Shown one piece after another: positions 32,588-40,624 of a stretch of 64,000 nucleotides of DNA; position 1 is the first letter of the stretch, and each line of letters opens with the position of its first letter. Source of the stretch: CAMEGH01 sp052103595 (GTDB lineage Bacteria; Patescibacteriota; Saccharimonadia; Saccharimonadales; Saccharimonadaceae). Below the pieces are notes generated by a model. It saw only the letters and a program-made list of their open reading frames with translations, made no database searches and was not told the origin of the DNA. The stretch lies in the NCBI GenBank assembly GCA_052103595.1, contig JBQEKC010000001.1, forward strand, positions 372,001 through 436,000. The letters are read 5' to 3'. The translations under genes were made by a program, and so were the position numbers.

Positions 32588-33145
32588 CTAGAACTGTACG
32601 TCTACTGGCTTTTCAACACTTGCCATATCTTCAACTTCGAAGAAATCGCGCTGTGTAAAGCCAAGCATGCCGGCAAATACGTTGTTTGGGAACACCTGAA
32701 TTTTGGTGTTAAGATCGCGTACACCACCGTTATAGAAGCGGCGTGATGCTTGAATCTTGTCTTCAGTGTCAACAAGTTCATTCTGTAGTTGCAAGAAGTT
32801 TTCGTTCGCCTTAAGGTCTGGGTACGCTTCTGCTACTGCAAACAGGCTTTTTAGCGCGCCTTCAAGCATGTTTTCTGCTTCGGCAGTTTCTTGTACACCT
32901 TGCGCGTTCATTACAGCAGAACGAGCTTCAGTGACCTTTTCGAATACACCACTTTCGTGTTGTGCGTATCCCTTCACACTATTCACAAGGTTTGGGATCA
33001 AGTCGGCACGTCGTTTTAACTGTACGGTAATGTCGCTCCATGCTTCATCAACACGAACTTTCAACGTTACCAACGAGTTGTACGTTACCCACAAGAAAAT
33101 ACCAAGTACTACCAGTAGGCCAAGTACGATATATAACCACATCAT
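32588..33145 (-). CDS. lemA: LemA family membrane protein
   Basis: 185 residues. One N-terminal membrane helix (about 3-22), then a four-helix coiled domain with YNSLVTLKVRVDEAWSDI, LKRRADLIPNLVNSVKGYA, and YNGGVRDLNTKIQVFPNNVFA near the end, as in the family. Function is not firmly known; linkage to htpX suggests envelope quality control. An ATG at 33142 directly follows the first and is an equal alternative. Confidence 0.95.
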   Translation of the reverse strand: MMWLYIVLGLLVVLGIFLWVTYNSLVTLKVRVDEAWSDITVQLKRRADLIPNLVNSVKGYAQHESGVFEKVTEARSAVMNAQGVQETAEAENMLEGALKSLFAVAEAYPDLKANENFLQLQNELVDTEDKIQASRRFYNGGVRDLNTKIQVFPNNVFAGMLGFTQRDFFEVEDMASVEKPVDVQF

Positions 33146-33224
33146 TTTAAATTAATTCCCCTTTTCTTAACTTAATCGTCTGTATATATTATAGCAAAAT
33201 TAACAGCATCCGCCTAATTTATGC

Positions 33225-34001
33225 TTACTTTTTGTGATTTGGTGCGTCAGCTTTAATCACACTTGAGGCACCACGCATCGCATCAATCAATTCCACCGGG
33301 AAGAGGAACATGGTTTTCTGTGACGGCTCTGTACTAATGCGTTCAATCGAATTGAGCGTACGCAAGTTGAGCGCGCCCGGTACGGCTGAAAGAATCTTTG
33401 CAGCGTCTGCCAGCGTTTGTGAAGCCATTTTTTCGCCGTCAGCGTTAATAACGTTGGCGCGACGTTCACGTTCGGCTTCAGCCTGCTTTGCCATAGCGCG
33501 CTGCATGTCAGCTGGCAATTCGATATTTTGCAGTTTTACCCCTTGAATATCAACACCCCAGTGGTCAGTTTCGGCATCAACAATGGCTTTAATTTCTTGT
33601 GAGATTTTGTCCCGTTTACTTAAAAGATCGTCCAGATCAACTTGCCCGGCAACGTCACGCAGTGCTGCTTGAGCTGTTTGCGCAGTTGATGCGTAGAAAT
33701 TGGAGTTTTCAAGCACTGATTTTGGCGCGTCAATCACCCTAAAATAGACGACTGCATCAACACCAACTGTTACGTTGTCACCGGTAATGACTTCTTGCTT
33801 TGGGATGTCCATTGGTGTGGTTCGCATATCAACACGAATCATGCGCTGAAATACTGGCACGATAACCCGCAGGCCAGGTTCACGCAAGCCGGTAAATTTA
33901 CCGAGTGTTAACACAACGCCGCGTTCGTACTGGTTGATCACCTTCAGACCAGACAATATAAAAACCGCCACAACGATGATAAGAAAAATAATAAAACCCA
34001 T
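33225..34001 (-). CDS. SPFH/stomatin-like (slipin) protein
   Basis: 258 residues. N-terminal membrane hairpin (1-18) and an SPFH domain: INQYERGVVLTLGKF, GLRVIVPVFQRMIRVDMRT, VDAVVYFRV, LRDVAGQVDLDDLLSKRD, WGVDIQGVKLQNIELP, then a helical tail with QAEAERERRANVINADGEK. Such proteins form membrane microdomains and often pair with NfeD; no nfeD is seen here. AAGGAA lies before the ATG. Confidence 0.93.
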   Translation of the reverse strand: MGFIIFLIIVVAVFILSGLKVINQYERGVVLTLGKFTGLREPGLRVIVPVFQRMIRVDMRTTPMDIPKQEVITGDNVTVGVDAVVYFRVIDAPKSVLENSNFYASTAQTAQAALRDVAGQVDLDDLLSKRDKISQEIKAIVDAETDHWGVDIQGVKLQNIELPADMQRAMAKQAEAERERRANVINADGEKMASQTLADAAKILSAVPGALNLRTLNSIERISTEPSQKTMFLFPVELIDAMRGASSVIKADAPNHKK

Positions 34002-34074
34002 AGTATTCCTTTCGGTTTTAGATTTACTTCTTTTATTTTAGCATGAGTTGGCATTGCACAGGATAACACTTTTA

Positions 34075-34101
34075 TAAAAAACACCTTCAAAGAAGGTGTT
34101 T
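34075..34101 (-). terminator. Terminator of tRNA-Leu(TAA)
   Basis: AACACCTTC/GAAGGTGTT stem, three-base loop, T-run on the minus strand. Confidence 0.9.
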
Positions 34102-34110
34102 CATAATTTC

Positions 34111-34198
34111 TGGTGCGCAAGGCGGGAATCGAACCCGCACGGATTATTCATCCAAGGGATTTTAAGTCCCTCGCGTCTACCTATTCCGCCACTCGCGC
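34111..34198 (-). tRNA. tRNA-Leu (anticodon TAA)
   Basis: 88 nt class II tRNA with a long variable arm. Acceptor GCGCGAG pairs with TTGCGC-type 3' strand, anticodon loop CTTAAAA (TAA), T-loop TTCGATT, CCA encoded. Confidence 0.95.
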
Positions 34199-34251
34199 AT
34201 AGTAATGTCTTAATATGGTAGTTACTCGTTTTACATTATATATCAGGAGTA

Positions 34252-34280
34252 ATAAAAAATGTAGCACAATCGCTACATTC
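34252..34280 (-). terminator. Terminator of tRNA-Cys
   Basis: ATGTAGC/GCTACAT stem over a six-base loop, followed by TTTTTTATT on the minus strand. Confidence 0.9.
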
Positions 34281-34292
34281 CTAAAACAATTC

Positions 34293-34366
34293 TGGAGGCA
34301 CCTACGGGAATCGAACCCGTGTACGCGGTTTTGCAGACCGCTGCGTCACCACTCCGCCAAGGCGCC
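34293..34366 (-). tRNA. tRNA-Cys (anticodon GCA)
   Basis: Acceptor GGCGCCT/AGGTGCC, anticodon loop CTGCAAA (GCA), T-loop TTCGATT, discriminator T (the identity base for Cys) and encoded CCA. Its TGC-extended TATACT box is at 34385-34390 on the minus strand, divergent from tRNA-Phe. Confidence 0.96.
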
Positions 34367-34416
34367 ATTGTGGTTGTTATCCGTAGTATAGCAAACTTTT
34401 TCGTTTTTCTCACCTC

Positions 34417-34445
34417 TTGCAGAGTGAAGATAAATCGTGTAAGAT
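34417..34445 (+). promoter_or_regulatory. Promoter of tRNA-Phe
   Basis: TTGCAG (34417-34422), 17-base spacer, TAAGAT (34440-34445). It may also transcribe tRNA-Gly, which follows tRNA-Phe by about 50 bases. Confidence 0.75.
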
Positions 34446-34489
34446 ACTTCTAGCGTGATCTTGTAGAAGTTCACTGCACATACAAGTGT

Positions 34490-34565
34490 GGCTCTTTAGC
34501 TCAGTTGGTAGAGCAGAGGCCTGAAGAGCCTTGTGTCCCCAGTTCGAATCTGGGAGGAGCCACCA
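34490..34565 (+). tRNA. tRNA-Phe (anticodon GAA)
   Basis: Acceptor GGCTCTT/AGGAGCC, D-loop with GG, anticodon loop CTGAAGA (GAA), T-loop TTCGAAT, CCA encoded. Confidence 0.96.
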
Positions 34566-34614
34566 AGTATTGAATTATGGCATGCTATTTGCTACCATAA
34601 TAAAGCTAAATCAT

Positions 34615-34690
34615 GCGGGTTTAGCTCAGTTGTTAGAGCGCTTCCTTGCCATGGAAGAGGCCAGGAGTTAGAGTCTCCTAACCCGCACCA
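34615..34690 (+). tRNA. tRNA-Gly (anticodon GCC) with altered elbow
   Basis: Acceptor GCGGGTT/AACCCGC, anticodon loop TTGCCAT (GCC), discriminator A, CCA encoded. The D-loop reads AGTTGTTAGA (second G of the GG pair replaced by T) and the T-loop reads TTAGAGT instead of TTCGAAT, so the universal G19-C56 tertiary pair becomes T19-A56. All stems are intact. Confidence 0.93.
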
Positions 34691-34698
34691 CTAAAAAT

Positions 34699-34726
34699 AA
34701 CTCAGCGAATTGCTGGGTTCTTTTTT
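34699..34726 (+). terminator. Terminator of the tRNA-Phe/tRNA-Gly unit
   Basis: AACTCAGC/GCTGGGTT (one G-T pair), five-base loop, then C and six T. Confidence 0.88.
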
Positions 34727-34814
34727 ATTGCAACAAACTAGAGGTATTTGCAATCGGTGCTACAATAGAAAAAAGCAACGCGCGTCCGTAAAAAGCACGC
34801 GGAAAGGTGATGAC

Positions 34815-35318
34815 ATGATCATATACGTATCAAAAGCAGTCGGCTGCGCAACAACTGCTCTTGGAGCGATCGACAACGCACTCTACAAAGCCGGCGTACA
34901 TAACTTTAACCTTATACGACTTTCTTCTGTACTGCCAAAAGGCGCAGAAGTGCAACACGTTGAACGCTACACACCAAGCGAAAACTTCAAATGGGGCGAC
35001 AAGCTCTACCTTGTTTACGCAAGTCAAACCGCAGTAGAAAAGGGCGAACGCGCAGTAGCTGGCATTGCCTGGGCGCGAAGTACCGAGAATGGCGAAGGGA
35101 TTTTTGTCGAGCAAGAAGGAAATAATTACGACCAAGTGCACGAATCGCTCGAGCAATCACTCCGCGACCTTTTTACCACGCGCGGCCTTACGCTCGACGA
35201 AACATCGCTCACTATTGATATGATTGAAGGCGTTGTAGAAGATAAACCAATTTGCGCCTTTGTGTCAGTGGCAGTTGAAGAAGAAGGTTGGAAAGGAATT
35301 AAAACGCATGAAAAATGA
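34815..35318 (+). CDS. pdaD: Pyruvoyl-dependent arginine decarboxylase
   Basis: 167 residues. Converts arginine to agmatine. The proenzyme self-cleaves at a serine to make the pyruvoyl cofactor; here the site is in NLIRLSSVLPKGAEV (cleavage between the two serines by family analogy). Further family strands GDKLYLVYASQ, AVAGIAWA and the acidic ending fit. The ATG at 34815 follows AAAGGTG; the frame is open upstream, but no good ribosome-binding site is found there. Its end overlaps the next gene by 11 bases, so the two are co-transcribed. Agmatine could feed polyamine-like or pH roles; no agmatinase is visible. Confidence 0.9.
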   Translation: MIIYVSKAVGCATTALGAIDNALYKAGVHNFNLIRLSSVLPKGAEVQHVERYTPSENFKWGDKLYLVYASQTAVEKGERAVAGIAWARSTENGEGIFVEQEGNNYDQVHESLEQSLRDLFTTRGLTLDETSLTIDMIEGVVEDKPICAFVSVAVEEEGWKGIKTHEK

Positions 35319-36342
35319 TTCTGTAGAACTCACCCGTTACATCCGTACGCTCCTTGAAAAAGGAACGTCGGAAGATGTTATTCGCCAAAAGTTGATTGAT
35401 CGAGACTGGAAACCGACACTGATTGACGAGGCCATCACGGCAGCACGACAGCCAGCAGATTCACCATCAACAGACGATACACAGCCCACTGCACCGTCGC
35501 TGTCTGATCTACCGCAAAAGTATACACTTTTTGGTGCGCTAAGTGACGTATGCGCAGCCGTCAAGTACAATGCGGCGGCTTTTGCTGGTTCGGTTGTGTG
35601 CAGCTACGTCATTGCTATTATTGGGCTTGTACTTGCTTCTATGCTATTTGTTGGACTACTGTATGGCAGCCTTCGGGCGGTGCCAACCTTTGACTCCGTC
35701 GCAATGGGCGCATTTGGGTTTGGCCAATTCATTCTTGGCGCTATTGCAGTTTACGCCCTCTGGTCGGCGCTTGCAGGCGCATTGCTTACGGCAACCATTG
35801 CGCTTTCTTTACGCGACGGCATGAAACAACAAAAAAGTTCACTTGGCGCCGTTCTTTCGACAAGCTTTGCGCGACTCGGGCGCGTTGTTCTAGCGAATAT
35901 TTTATTTGGTGCTATCACCTTTTTACCGCTTTTTGCTATCTCTTTCCTACCGCTTTTGTTTGTGTTGGGCAACCAAACAAGCGGCTCAGCGATATACGCA
36001 ATCGTTCCAATACTCATGCTCGCTTCGGTTGTATGGATGTACTTTAGCTTTGTTCGATTTGCGCTCGTTCCGTATGTTGCCGTGTTTGAGCCAAAAACAC
36101 CAATTCTCAGCACACTGAATCGTAGCAAGCAACTCCTTGCCAACGGTGGCCAATGGTTTATAGTAAAAGGCGTCCTACTACTACTTCTTGTATTGATTGT
36201 GGTTGGCGTTTTAACTACGCCAGATCCGTATGCAAATTCTACTCTTGGCAATATTGTGTCGTTTATTTTTGCGATAATCATTCCGATCTTCTCGTGTGGC
36301 GCGCTTGTGGCATTTTACCATCATCGCACAACACAAAAATAG
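35308..36342 (+). CDS. Membrane protein with N-terminal three-helix domain, unknown function
   Basis: 344 residues. The first 45 residues (VELTRYIRTLLEKGTSEDVIRQKL, DRDWKPTLIDEAI) look like a short helical domain seen at the N-terminus of many membrane proteins in small-genome bacteria. A Pro/Asp-rich linker and about six membrane helices (roughly 80-340) follow. The helix pattern recalls glycerophosphodiesterase-type membrane domains, but this is weak. AAGGA precedes the ATG, which lies inside the end of the arginine decarboxylase gene. Confidence 0.75.
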   Translation: MKNDSVELTRYIRTLLEKGTSEDVIRQKLIDRDWKPTLIDEAITAARQPADSPSTDDTQPTAPSLSDLPQKYTLFGALSDVCAAVKYNAAAFAGSVVCSYVIAIIGLVLASMLFVGLLYGSLRAVPTFDSVAMGAFGFGQFILGAIAVYALWSALAGALLTATIALSLRDGMKQQKSSLGAVLSTSFARLGRVVLANILFGAITFLPLFAISFLPLLFVLGNQTSGSAIYAIVPILMLASVVWMYFSFVRFALVPYVAVFEPKTPILSTLNRSKQLLANGGQWFIVKGVLLLLLVLIVVGVLTTPDPYANSTLGNIVSFIFAIIIPIFSCGALVAFYHHRTTQK

Positions 36343-36382
36343 GCAACGTATCGCTATAGTCGCCGCTTCGCCTCTTTACACT

Positions 36383-36410
36383 TTGTAGAAATATGTTAGA
36401 ATTATATATA
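36383..36410 (+). promoter_or_regulatory. Promoter of rmlA
   Basis: TTGTAG (36383-36388), 16-base spacer, TATATA (36405-36410). The leader of about 55 bases is pyrimidine-rich and ends in AAGGAG. Confidence 0.55.
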
Positions 36411-36470
36411 GGTTGCATTCCTGCATCTTGTATCTGTACATTCTGTTTCATTCTCTGTAAGGAGATTCTC

Positions 36471-37379
36471 ATGACGAAGCTCGTTGGTATCATTCTGGCA
36501 GCAGGCGCAGGCACCCGTTTGGGTCCAGTGACCGGTGGCGCGACCAGTGCCGGTTGCGCCGTCAGCAAGGGGCTCGTACCGACGTACGACAAGCCCACCA
36601 TCTACTACCCGCTCGCCGATATGATCGGCATGGGCGTTGAAGATGTGCTGATCATTGCAGCACCGGACAACGTCGATCAGTATCGCAACGCTATTGGCGA
36701 TGGCGCAAATCTAGGTATCGCAATTTCGTACGATGTCCAGCACGAATTGCGCGGTATTGCCGATGCGTTTATCATTGGTGAGGAGTTTATCGGGCGCGAT
36801 AATGTTGCGTTGATGTTTAGCGACAACATTTTCTGTGGACCAGACTTTGCTTCCAGCATTGCGCCGTGTGAACCGGTTGAAGGTGCTCACATCTTTGCCT
36901 ACGAAGTGGACAATCCCGAAGCTTTCGGCGTTGTTGAGTTTGACGAGCGAGGCACGGTACTCTCGATTGAAGAGAAGCCCGCACATCCAAGGTCGAGCTA
37001 CGCCGTTCCTGGCATGTATATCTACGACTCATCTGTGGTAGATATTGCCAAACAGGTGCCGATGAGTGATCGAGGTGAACTCGAAATCTCGTCGGTCAAC
37101 GAAGAGTATCTTCGGAAGGGAAACCTGACGGTCAGCAAAATCGATCCGAGCGTTCGCTGGTTTGATACCGGCACCGCCGAATCGCTGTTTGCCGCCGCCT
37201 CCTACATCAAGGAGTATCAGGAGCTGAAGGGCGAAGTCTACGGCAGTCCAGAGCTTGCCGCCTTCCTGGCGGGACGCATCACTGTTGAGCAGCTTGAAGC
37301 GCTCTCTCTGCAGAGCCATCTGAAGAAAGCTAGCTACGGCAAGCTGCTGCAGCGCTACACAACCCAGGTACTTGCCTAG
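36471..37379 (+). CDS. rmlA: Glucose-1-phosphate thymidylyltransferase-like nucleotidyltransferase
   Basis: 302 residues. Makes dTDP-glucose, the first step to dTDP-rhamnose. Nucleotide-binding GIILAAGAGTRLGPV, then VSKGLVPTYDKPTIYYPL, QHELRGIADAFII, SDNIFCG, GVVEFDE, IEEKP, VPGMYIYD and VRWFDTGTAESL match RmlA. An extra segment GGATSAGC sits between the nucleotide loop and VSK, where the family is normally shorter. AAGGAG lies just before the ATG. Third codon positions are visibly more G/C-rich than in the flanking genes. It has its own promoter and terminator; rmlB, C and D are not in the window. Confidence 0.9.
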   Translation: MTKLVGIILAAGAGTRLGPVTGGATSAGCAVSKGLVPTYDKPTIYYPLADMIGMGVEDVLIIAAPDNVDQYRNAIGDGANLGIAISYDVQHELRGIADAFIIGEEFIGRDNVALMFSDNIFCGPDFASSIAPCEPVEGAHIFAYEVDNPEAFGVVEFDERGTVLSIEEKPAHPRSSYAVPGMYIYDSSVVDIAKQVPMSDRGELEISSVNEEYLRKGNLTVSKIDPSVRWFDTGTAESLFAAASYIKEYQELKGEVYGSPELAAFLAGRITVEQLEALSLQSHLKKASYGKLLQRYTTQVLA

Positions 37380-37393
37380 CAAGAAACGCGATC

Positions 37394-37420
37394 AAGCGTC
37401 GGTCATTTCCGGCGCTTTTT
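37394..37420 (+). terminator. Terminator of rmlA
   Basis: AAGCGTCGG/CCGGCGCTT, six-base loop, T-run. Confidence 0.88.
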
Positions 37421-37481
37421 CATTGCCTATCATGTAGTAAAATGTGCTATACTAAAAGTGCATTAACAAAGGAGGTGCGTA

Positions 37482-37739
37482 ATGGAACAAATGGGATTTA
37501 TTGGCTGGATCGTTATCGGTGGTCTAGCTGGATGGATTGCATCAAAATTCATGAATACAGATAAAGAGCAGGGTATTCTTGCAAACATTATCATAGGTGT
37601 GATTGGTGCATTTGTCGGTGGATTTGTTGTAAATCTCGTCGGCGGACAAGGCATTACTGGATTTAACATCTGGAGCTTTGTGGTTGCACTTCTTGGTTCA
37701 GTTATCTTGTTGTGGATCTTGAAAGCAATTCGCAAGTAA
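37482..37739 (+). CDS. GlsB/YeaQ/YmgE-type small membrane protein
   Basis: 85 residues with three glycine-rich membrane helices: FIGWIVIGGLAGWIASKFM, a GILANIIIGVIGAFVGGFVVN segment and a final LLGSVILLWI helix. This is the transglycosylase-associated protein family, often linked to stress; mechanism unknown. It has a full AAGGAGGT ribosome-binding site and a TATACT promoter box upstream, so unlike its neighbour rarA it carries a leader. Confidence 0.92.
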   Translation: MEQMGFIGWIVIGGLAGWIASKFMNTDKEQGILANIIIGVIGAFVGGFVVNLVGGQGITGFNIWSFVVALLGSVILLWILKAIRK

Positions 37740-37757
37740 CGATTTCCTTATCACCCC

Positions 37758-37789
37758 AAAATCACCCCTTATTCTAGGGGTGATTTTTA
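37758..37789 (+). terminator. Terminator of the YeaQ-like gene
   Basis: AATCACCCCT/AGGGGTGATT, six-base loop and T-run; the rarA -10 box follows at 37797. Confidence 0.92.
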
Positions 37790-37808
37790 TGAGTGGTATA
37801 CTAGAAGT

Positions 37809-38999
37809 ATGGAACGAGATTTGGAGAATACGCGTCAGCCACTGGCCGAAAAGTTGCGCCCGCACACACTTGAAGAAGTGATCGGGCAAACACACCTGCT
37901 GGGCGACGCCGAGATTCTGCAAAATATCGTTAAAAATAAGCAGCCAGTCAGCCTAATTTTATGGGGGCCGCCTGGCACCGGCAAAACAACGTTGGCGCGT
38001 ATTATTGCTCGCGAGGTTGAGGCAGAGTTCATTGAACTTTCGGCTGTCACCAGCGGCAAAAAAGACGTCGAAAAAGTCATCGAACATGCCCGCCAAAATT
38101 GGAATTTGCAGCTGCGCACCATTTTATTTGTGGACGAAATTCACCGCTTTAACAAAGCCCAGCAAGATGCCTTTTTGCCACACGTAGAATCTGGTTTGAT
38201 TACGCTGATTGGCGCCACTACCGAAAACCCGAGCTTTGAAGTAATCACGCCACTGCTGAGCCGAACGCGCGTGCTTGTATTACAGCCACTCAAAAAAGAA
38301 GAAATTGTAGCGATTATCGAACGTGCGCTTACAACGCTTGATAAAACCAAAAATGTCACACCAGAAGCCATTGACTATTTGGCGGAACTTTCTGGTGGAG
38401 ATGCACGTGTAGCATTAGGAAACCTAGAACTCTCGCTCTCGTTTGGTAAGAAAAAAGTTACGCCCGATATTGTAAAAGCCGCCGCGCAAAAACGCGTGCC
38501 CGGCTACGACAAAAAGGGCGACATGCACTACGACGTGATTAGTGCGTTTATTAAAAGTATGCGTGCGAGTGAAACGGAGGCAGCGCTGTACTACCTTGCA
38601 CGCATGATTGATGCCAGCGAAGACCCGAAGTTTATTGCACGGCGGATGCTCATTTTTGCTAGCGAAGATATTGGCCTTGCCGGAAACGGCGCGTTGCAGC
38701 TCGCCTTGACAGCGTTTCAAGCGGTTGAGCGCGTGGGTATGCCCGAAGCAAATTATATCTTGTTTCACGTTGCCACAGCGCTGGCGCGTAGCAAAAAATC
38801 GCGCGAATCATCTGAACTTATGTATAGCGCCAAAGCGCTCGCCAAACAGTTCCCGGATGCGCCCGTACCGCTCCATATTCGCAATGCCCCCACCAAACTC
38901 ATGAAAGACCTTGGCTACAACAAAGGCTACAAATGGGACGCAAATTTCAAGCACGAAAAGGGTTATTTGCCCGATGAAATTACCGAATCACGCTCGTAA
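37809..38999 (+). CDS. rarA: Replication-associated recombination ATPase RarA (MgsA)
   Basis: 396 residues. AAA+ ATPase related to clamp loaders: EEVIGQTHLLG, Walker A GPPGTGKTTLA, Walker B LFVDEIHRFNK, sensor GATTENPSFEV, then the C-terminal MgsA domain with YDVISAFIKSMRASE and RRMLIFASEDIGLA. It acts at stalled replication forks. A TGG-extended TATACT box (37797-37802) ends six bases before the ATG, a clear leaderless start. It converges with trehalase with one base between the stops. Confidence 0.96.
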   Translation: MERDLENTRQPLAEKLRPHTLEEVIGQTHLLGDAEILQNIVKNKQPVSLILWGPPGTGKTTLARIIAREVEAEFIELSAVTSGKKDVEKVIEHARQNWNLQLRTILFVDEIHRFNKAQQDAFLPHVESGLITLIGATTENPSFEVITPLLSRTRVLVLQPLKKEEIVAIIERALTTLDKTKNVTPEAIDYLAELSGGDARVALGNLELSLSFGKKKVTPDIVKAAAQKRVPGYDKKGDMHYDVISAFIKSMRASETEAALYYLARMIDASEDPKFIARRMLIFASEDIGLAGNGALQLALTAFQAVERVGMPEANYILFHVATALARSKKSRESSELMYSAKALAKQFPDAPVPLHIRNAPTKLMKDLGYNKGYKWDANFKHEKGYLPDEITESRS

Positions 39000-39000
39000 C

Positions 39001-40581
39001 TTACAGCGAAAATTCATCGTGCAGCGCGGCGTACACACCGTTCGTCCAGCCAAAACCATCTTGCAGTGGATATTCCCCGCCGCCGCCAAGCCGGTTTTCG
39101 TTCACGACGTCGTATTTTTCAATCATTTTGTGACGCGTTGAAAACACCATTTCGGTTGATGCCATCCAGCGTTGCTTGATTTCGTTAGCAAGATCGGTGT
39201 AGCCATAGCGCTGCAATCCCTTAATTGCCACCCATTGCAACGGTGCCCAACCATTTGGCGCATCCCATTGCTGCCCCGTGTCTAGCAATGTTGAGATAAG
39301 TCCACCGCTCTTCAAAAAATCACTTTCAATCTTTTTTGCCACAGCAGCCGCCTGTTCAGGCGTTGCAATGCCGCTCGCTAAAGGATACATAGCAGCAAGT
39401 GTCGGACGCTTCGTTACTTCGCCAACGCGAAAATCAAAATCATAGAAAAACTCGTCTTCGCTATCCCAACAATAGCGACGGATTGCGTCGGCACGTTGTT
39501 CGGCAAAGCGACGGAACTTCTTTTCAAGGAGAGGCTGCTTAAGGTGTTTGTATGTTTCGGCAATTAACGTTTCAAGATCGTACAACAGGCAGTTGAGATC
39601 AACTGCAACAAGATCAGTCGTGTGGATAGAGCGGATATCGTGTGGATTGCGGAACCAACGAGAGCTGAAATCCCAGCCACTTTCAGCACCGGCACGAAGA
39701 TCTAGAAAAATCTTATCTTTATTAGCTGCATTTTCGGCAGTTTCAAGATCTTCGTACTGCGATTCAGGGCGTGGTGTTACCTGATTGTCATAATACCGCC
39801 CCATTGTCGCACCATTTGGCATGCGCACAATTCGGGCATAGGCTTGGCGATCAACATGGCTTTTTACCGTCGTACGCCCTTTCATCCAAAATCGATATTC
39901 TGCCAAAAGTTGTGGCAGATACTCGAAATAGGTGCGCTTTTTGCCGTTGTTTGATGCCAATAGTCGCACCATGTAGCTAAAAAATGGCGGCTGCGAACGG
40001 CTCAAAAAATAAGATCGGTTTGCGGTTGGGATAAACCCGTATTTTTTAATCATGTAGACATAGTTTTTCATCATGCCTTCAATCATATCCCAGCGGTCAT
40101 CTGCCGCGAGACCAAGCATAATAAAGTACGTGTCCCAGTAAAACTGCTCGCTAAAACGTCCACCCGGCACGACATATTCATACGGCAGCGCCAAAAGTGA
40201 CCCACGATTTTTGCGGTTGCGACGCTGTAGTTGTGGCCACAATTCTGTCACATGCTGACGCGGACTGCGCTCTGGCGACATAATGTACACTTGCTCTTTG
40301 TGTGGAGCAAATTCGTAAAAATGACGTGTGATAAATTCAGAAAGATTAAAGTTGGGATCTTTTTTTGCTAACCGATATTCGCGCATGATTTCATGCGTAC
40401 GACGACGCGGCACAAGATCAACAAATGTCTTCCCGTCACCATATACGCGCGACGTTTGCACTTCGGTAAATAGATCACCAAATGCTTCTTCAGGGCTTTT
40501 TCCACCAGAAAGCAACCGACCTGTTGTTTGCACAAGAGCAGTTTTTAATCGATGAGGAACCATTTTTTGCATACGCGCCAT
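39001..40581 (-). CDS. treF: Trehalase (glycoside hydrolase family 37), cytoplasmic
   Basis: 526 residues. Both family signatures are present: PGGRFSEQFYWDTYF and QQWDAPNGWAPLQW. The catalytic acid region AGAESGWDFSSRW and the base region NENRLGGGGEYPLQDGFGWTNG are intact. It splits trehalose into two glucoses. There is no signal peptide, so it works on imported trehalose or on sugar from host cells inside the cytoplasm. No trehalose transporter is seen here. The TGC-extended TATAAT box ends six bases before the ATG (leaderless). Confidence 0.94.
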   Translation of the reverse strand: MARMQKMVPHRLKTALVQTTGRLLSGGKSPEEAFGDLFTEVQTSRVYGDGKTFVDLVPRRRTHEIMREYRLAKKDPNFNLSEFITRHFYEFAPHKEQVYIMSPERSPRQHVTELWPQLQRRNRKNRGSLLALPYEYVVPGGRFSEQFYWDTYFIMLGLAADDRWDMIEGMMKNYVYMIKKYGFIPTANRSYFLSRSQPPFFSYMVRLLASNNGKKRTYFEYLPQLLAEYRFWMKGRTTVKSHVDRQAYARIVRMPNGATMGRYYDNQVTPRPESQYEDLETAENAANKDKIFLDLRAGAESGWDFSSRWFRNPHDIRSIHTTDLVAVDLNCLLYDLETLIAETYKHLKQPLLEKKFRRFAEQRADAIRRYCWDSEDEFFYDFDFRVGEVTKRPTLAAMYPLASGIATPEQAAAVAKKIESDFLKSGGLISTLLDTGQQWDAPNGWAPLQWVAIKGLQRYGYTDLANEIKQRWMASTEMVFSTRHKMIEKYDVVNENRLGGGGEYPLQDGFGWTNGVYAALHDEFSL

Positions 40582-40624
40582 ATAGTTATTATAGCAACGA
40601 AGCGAAGCGTTTTACACTCAATTT

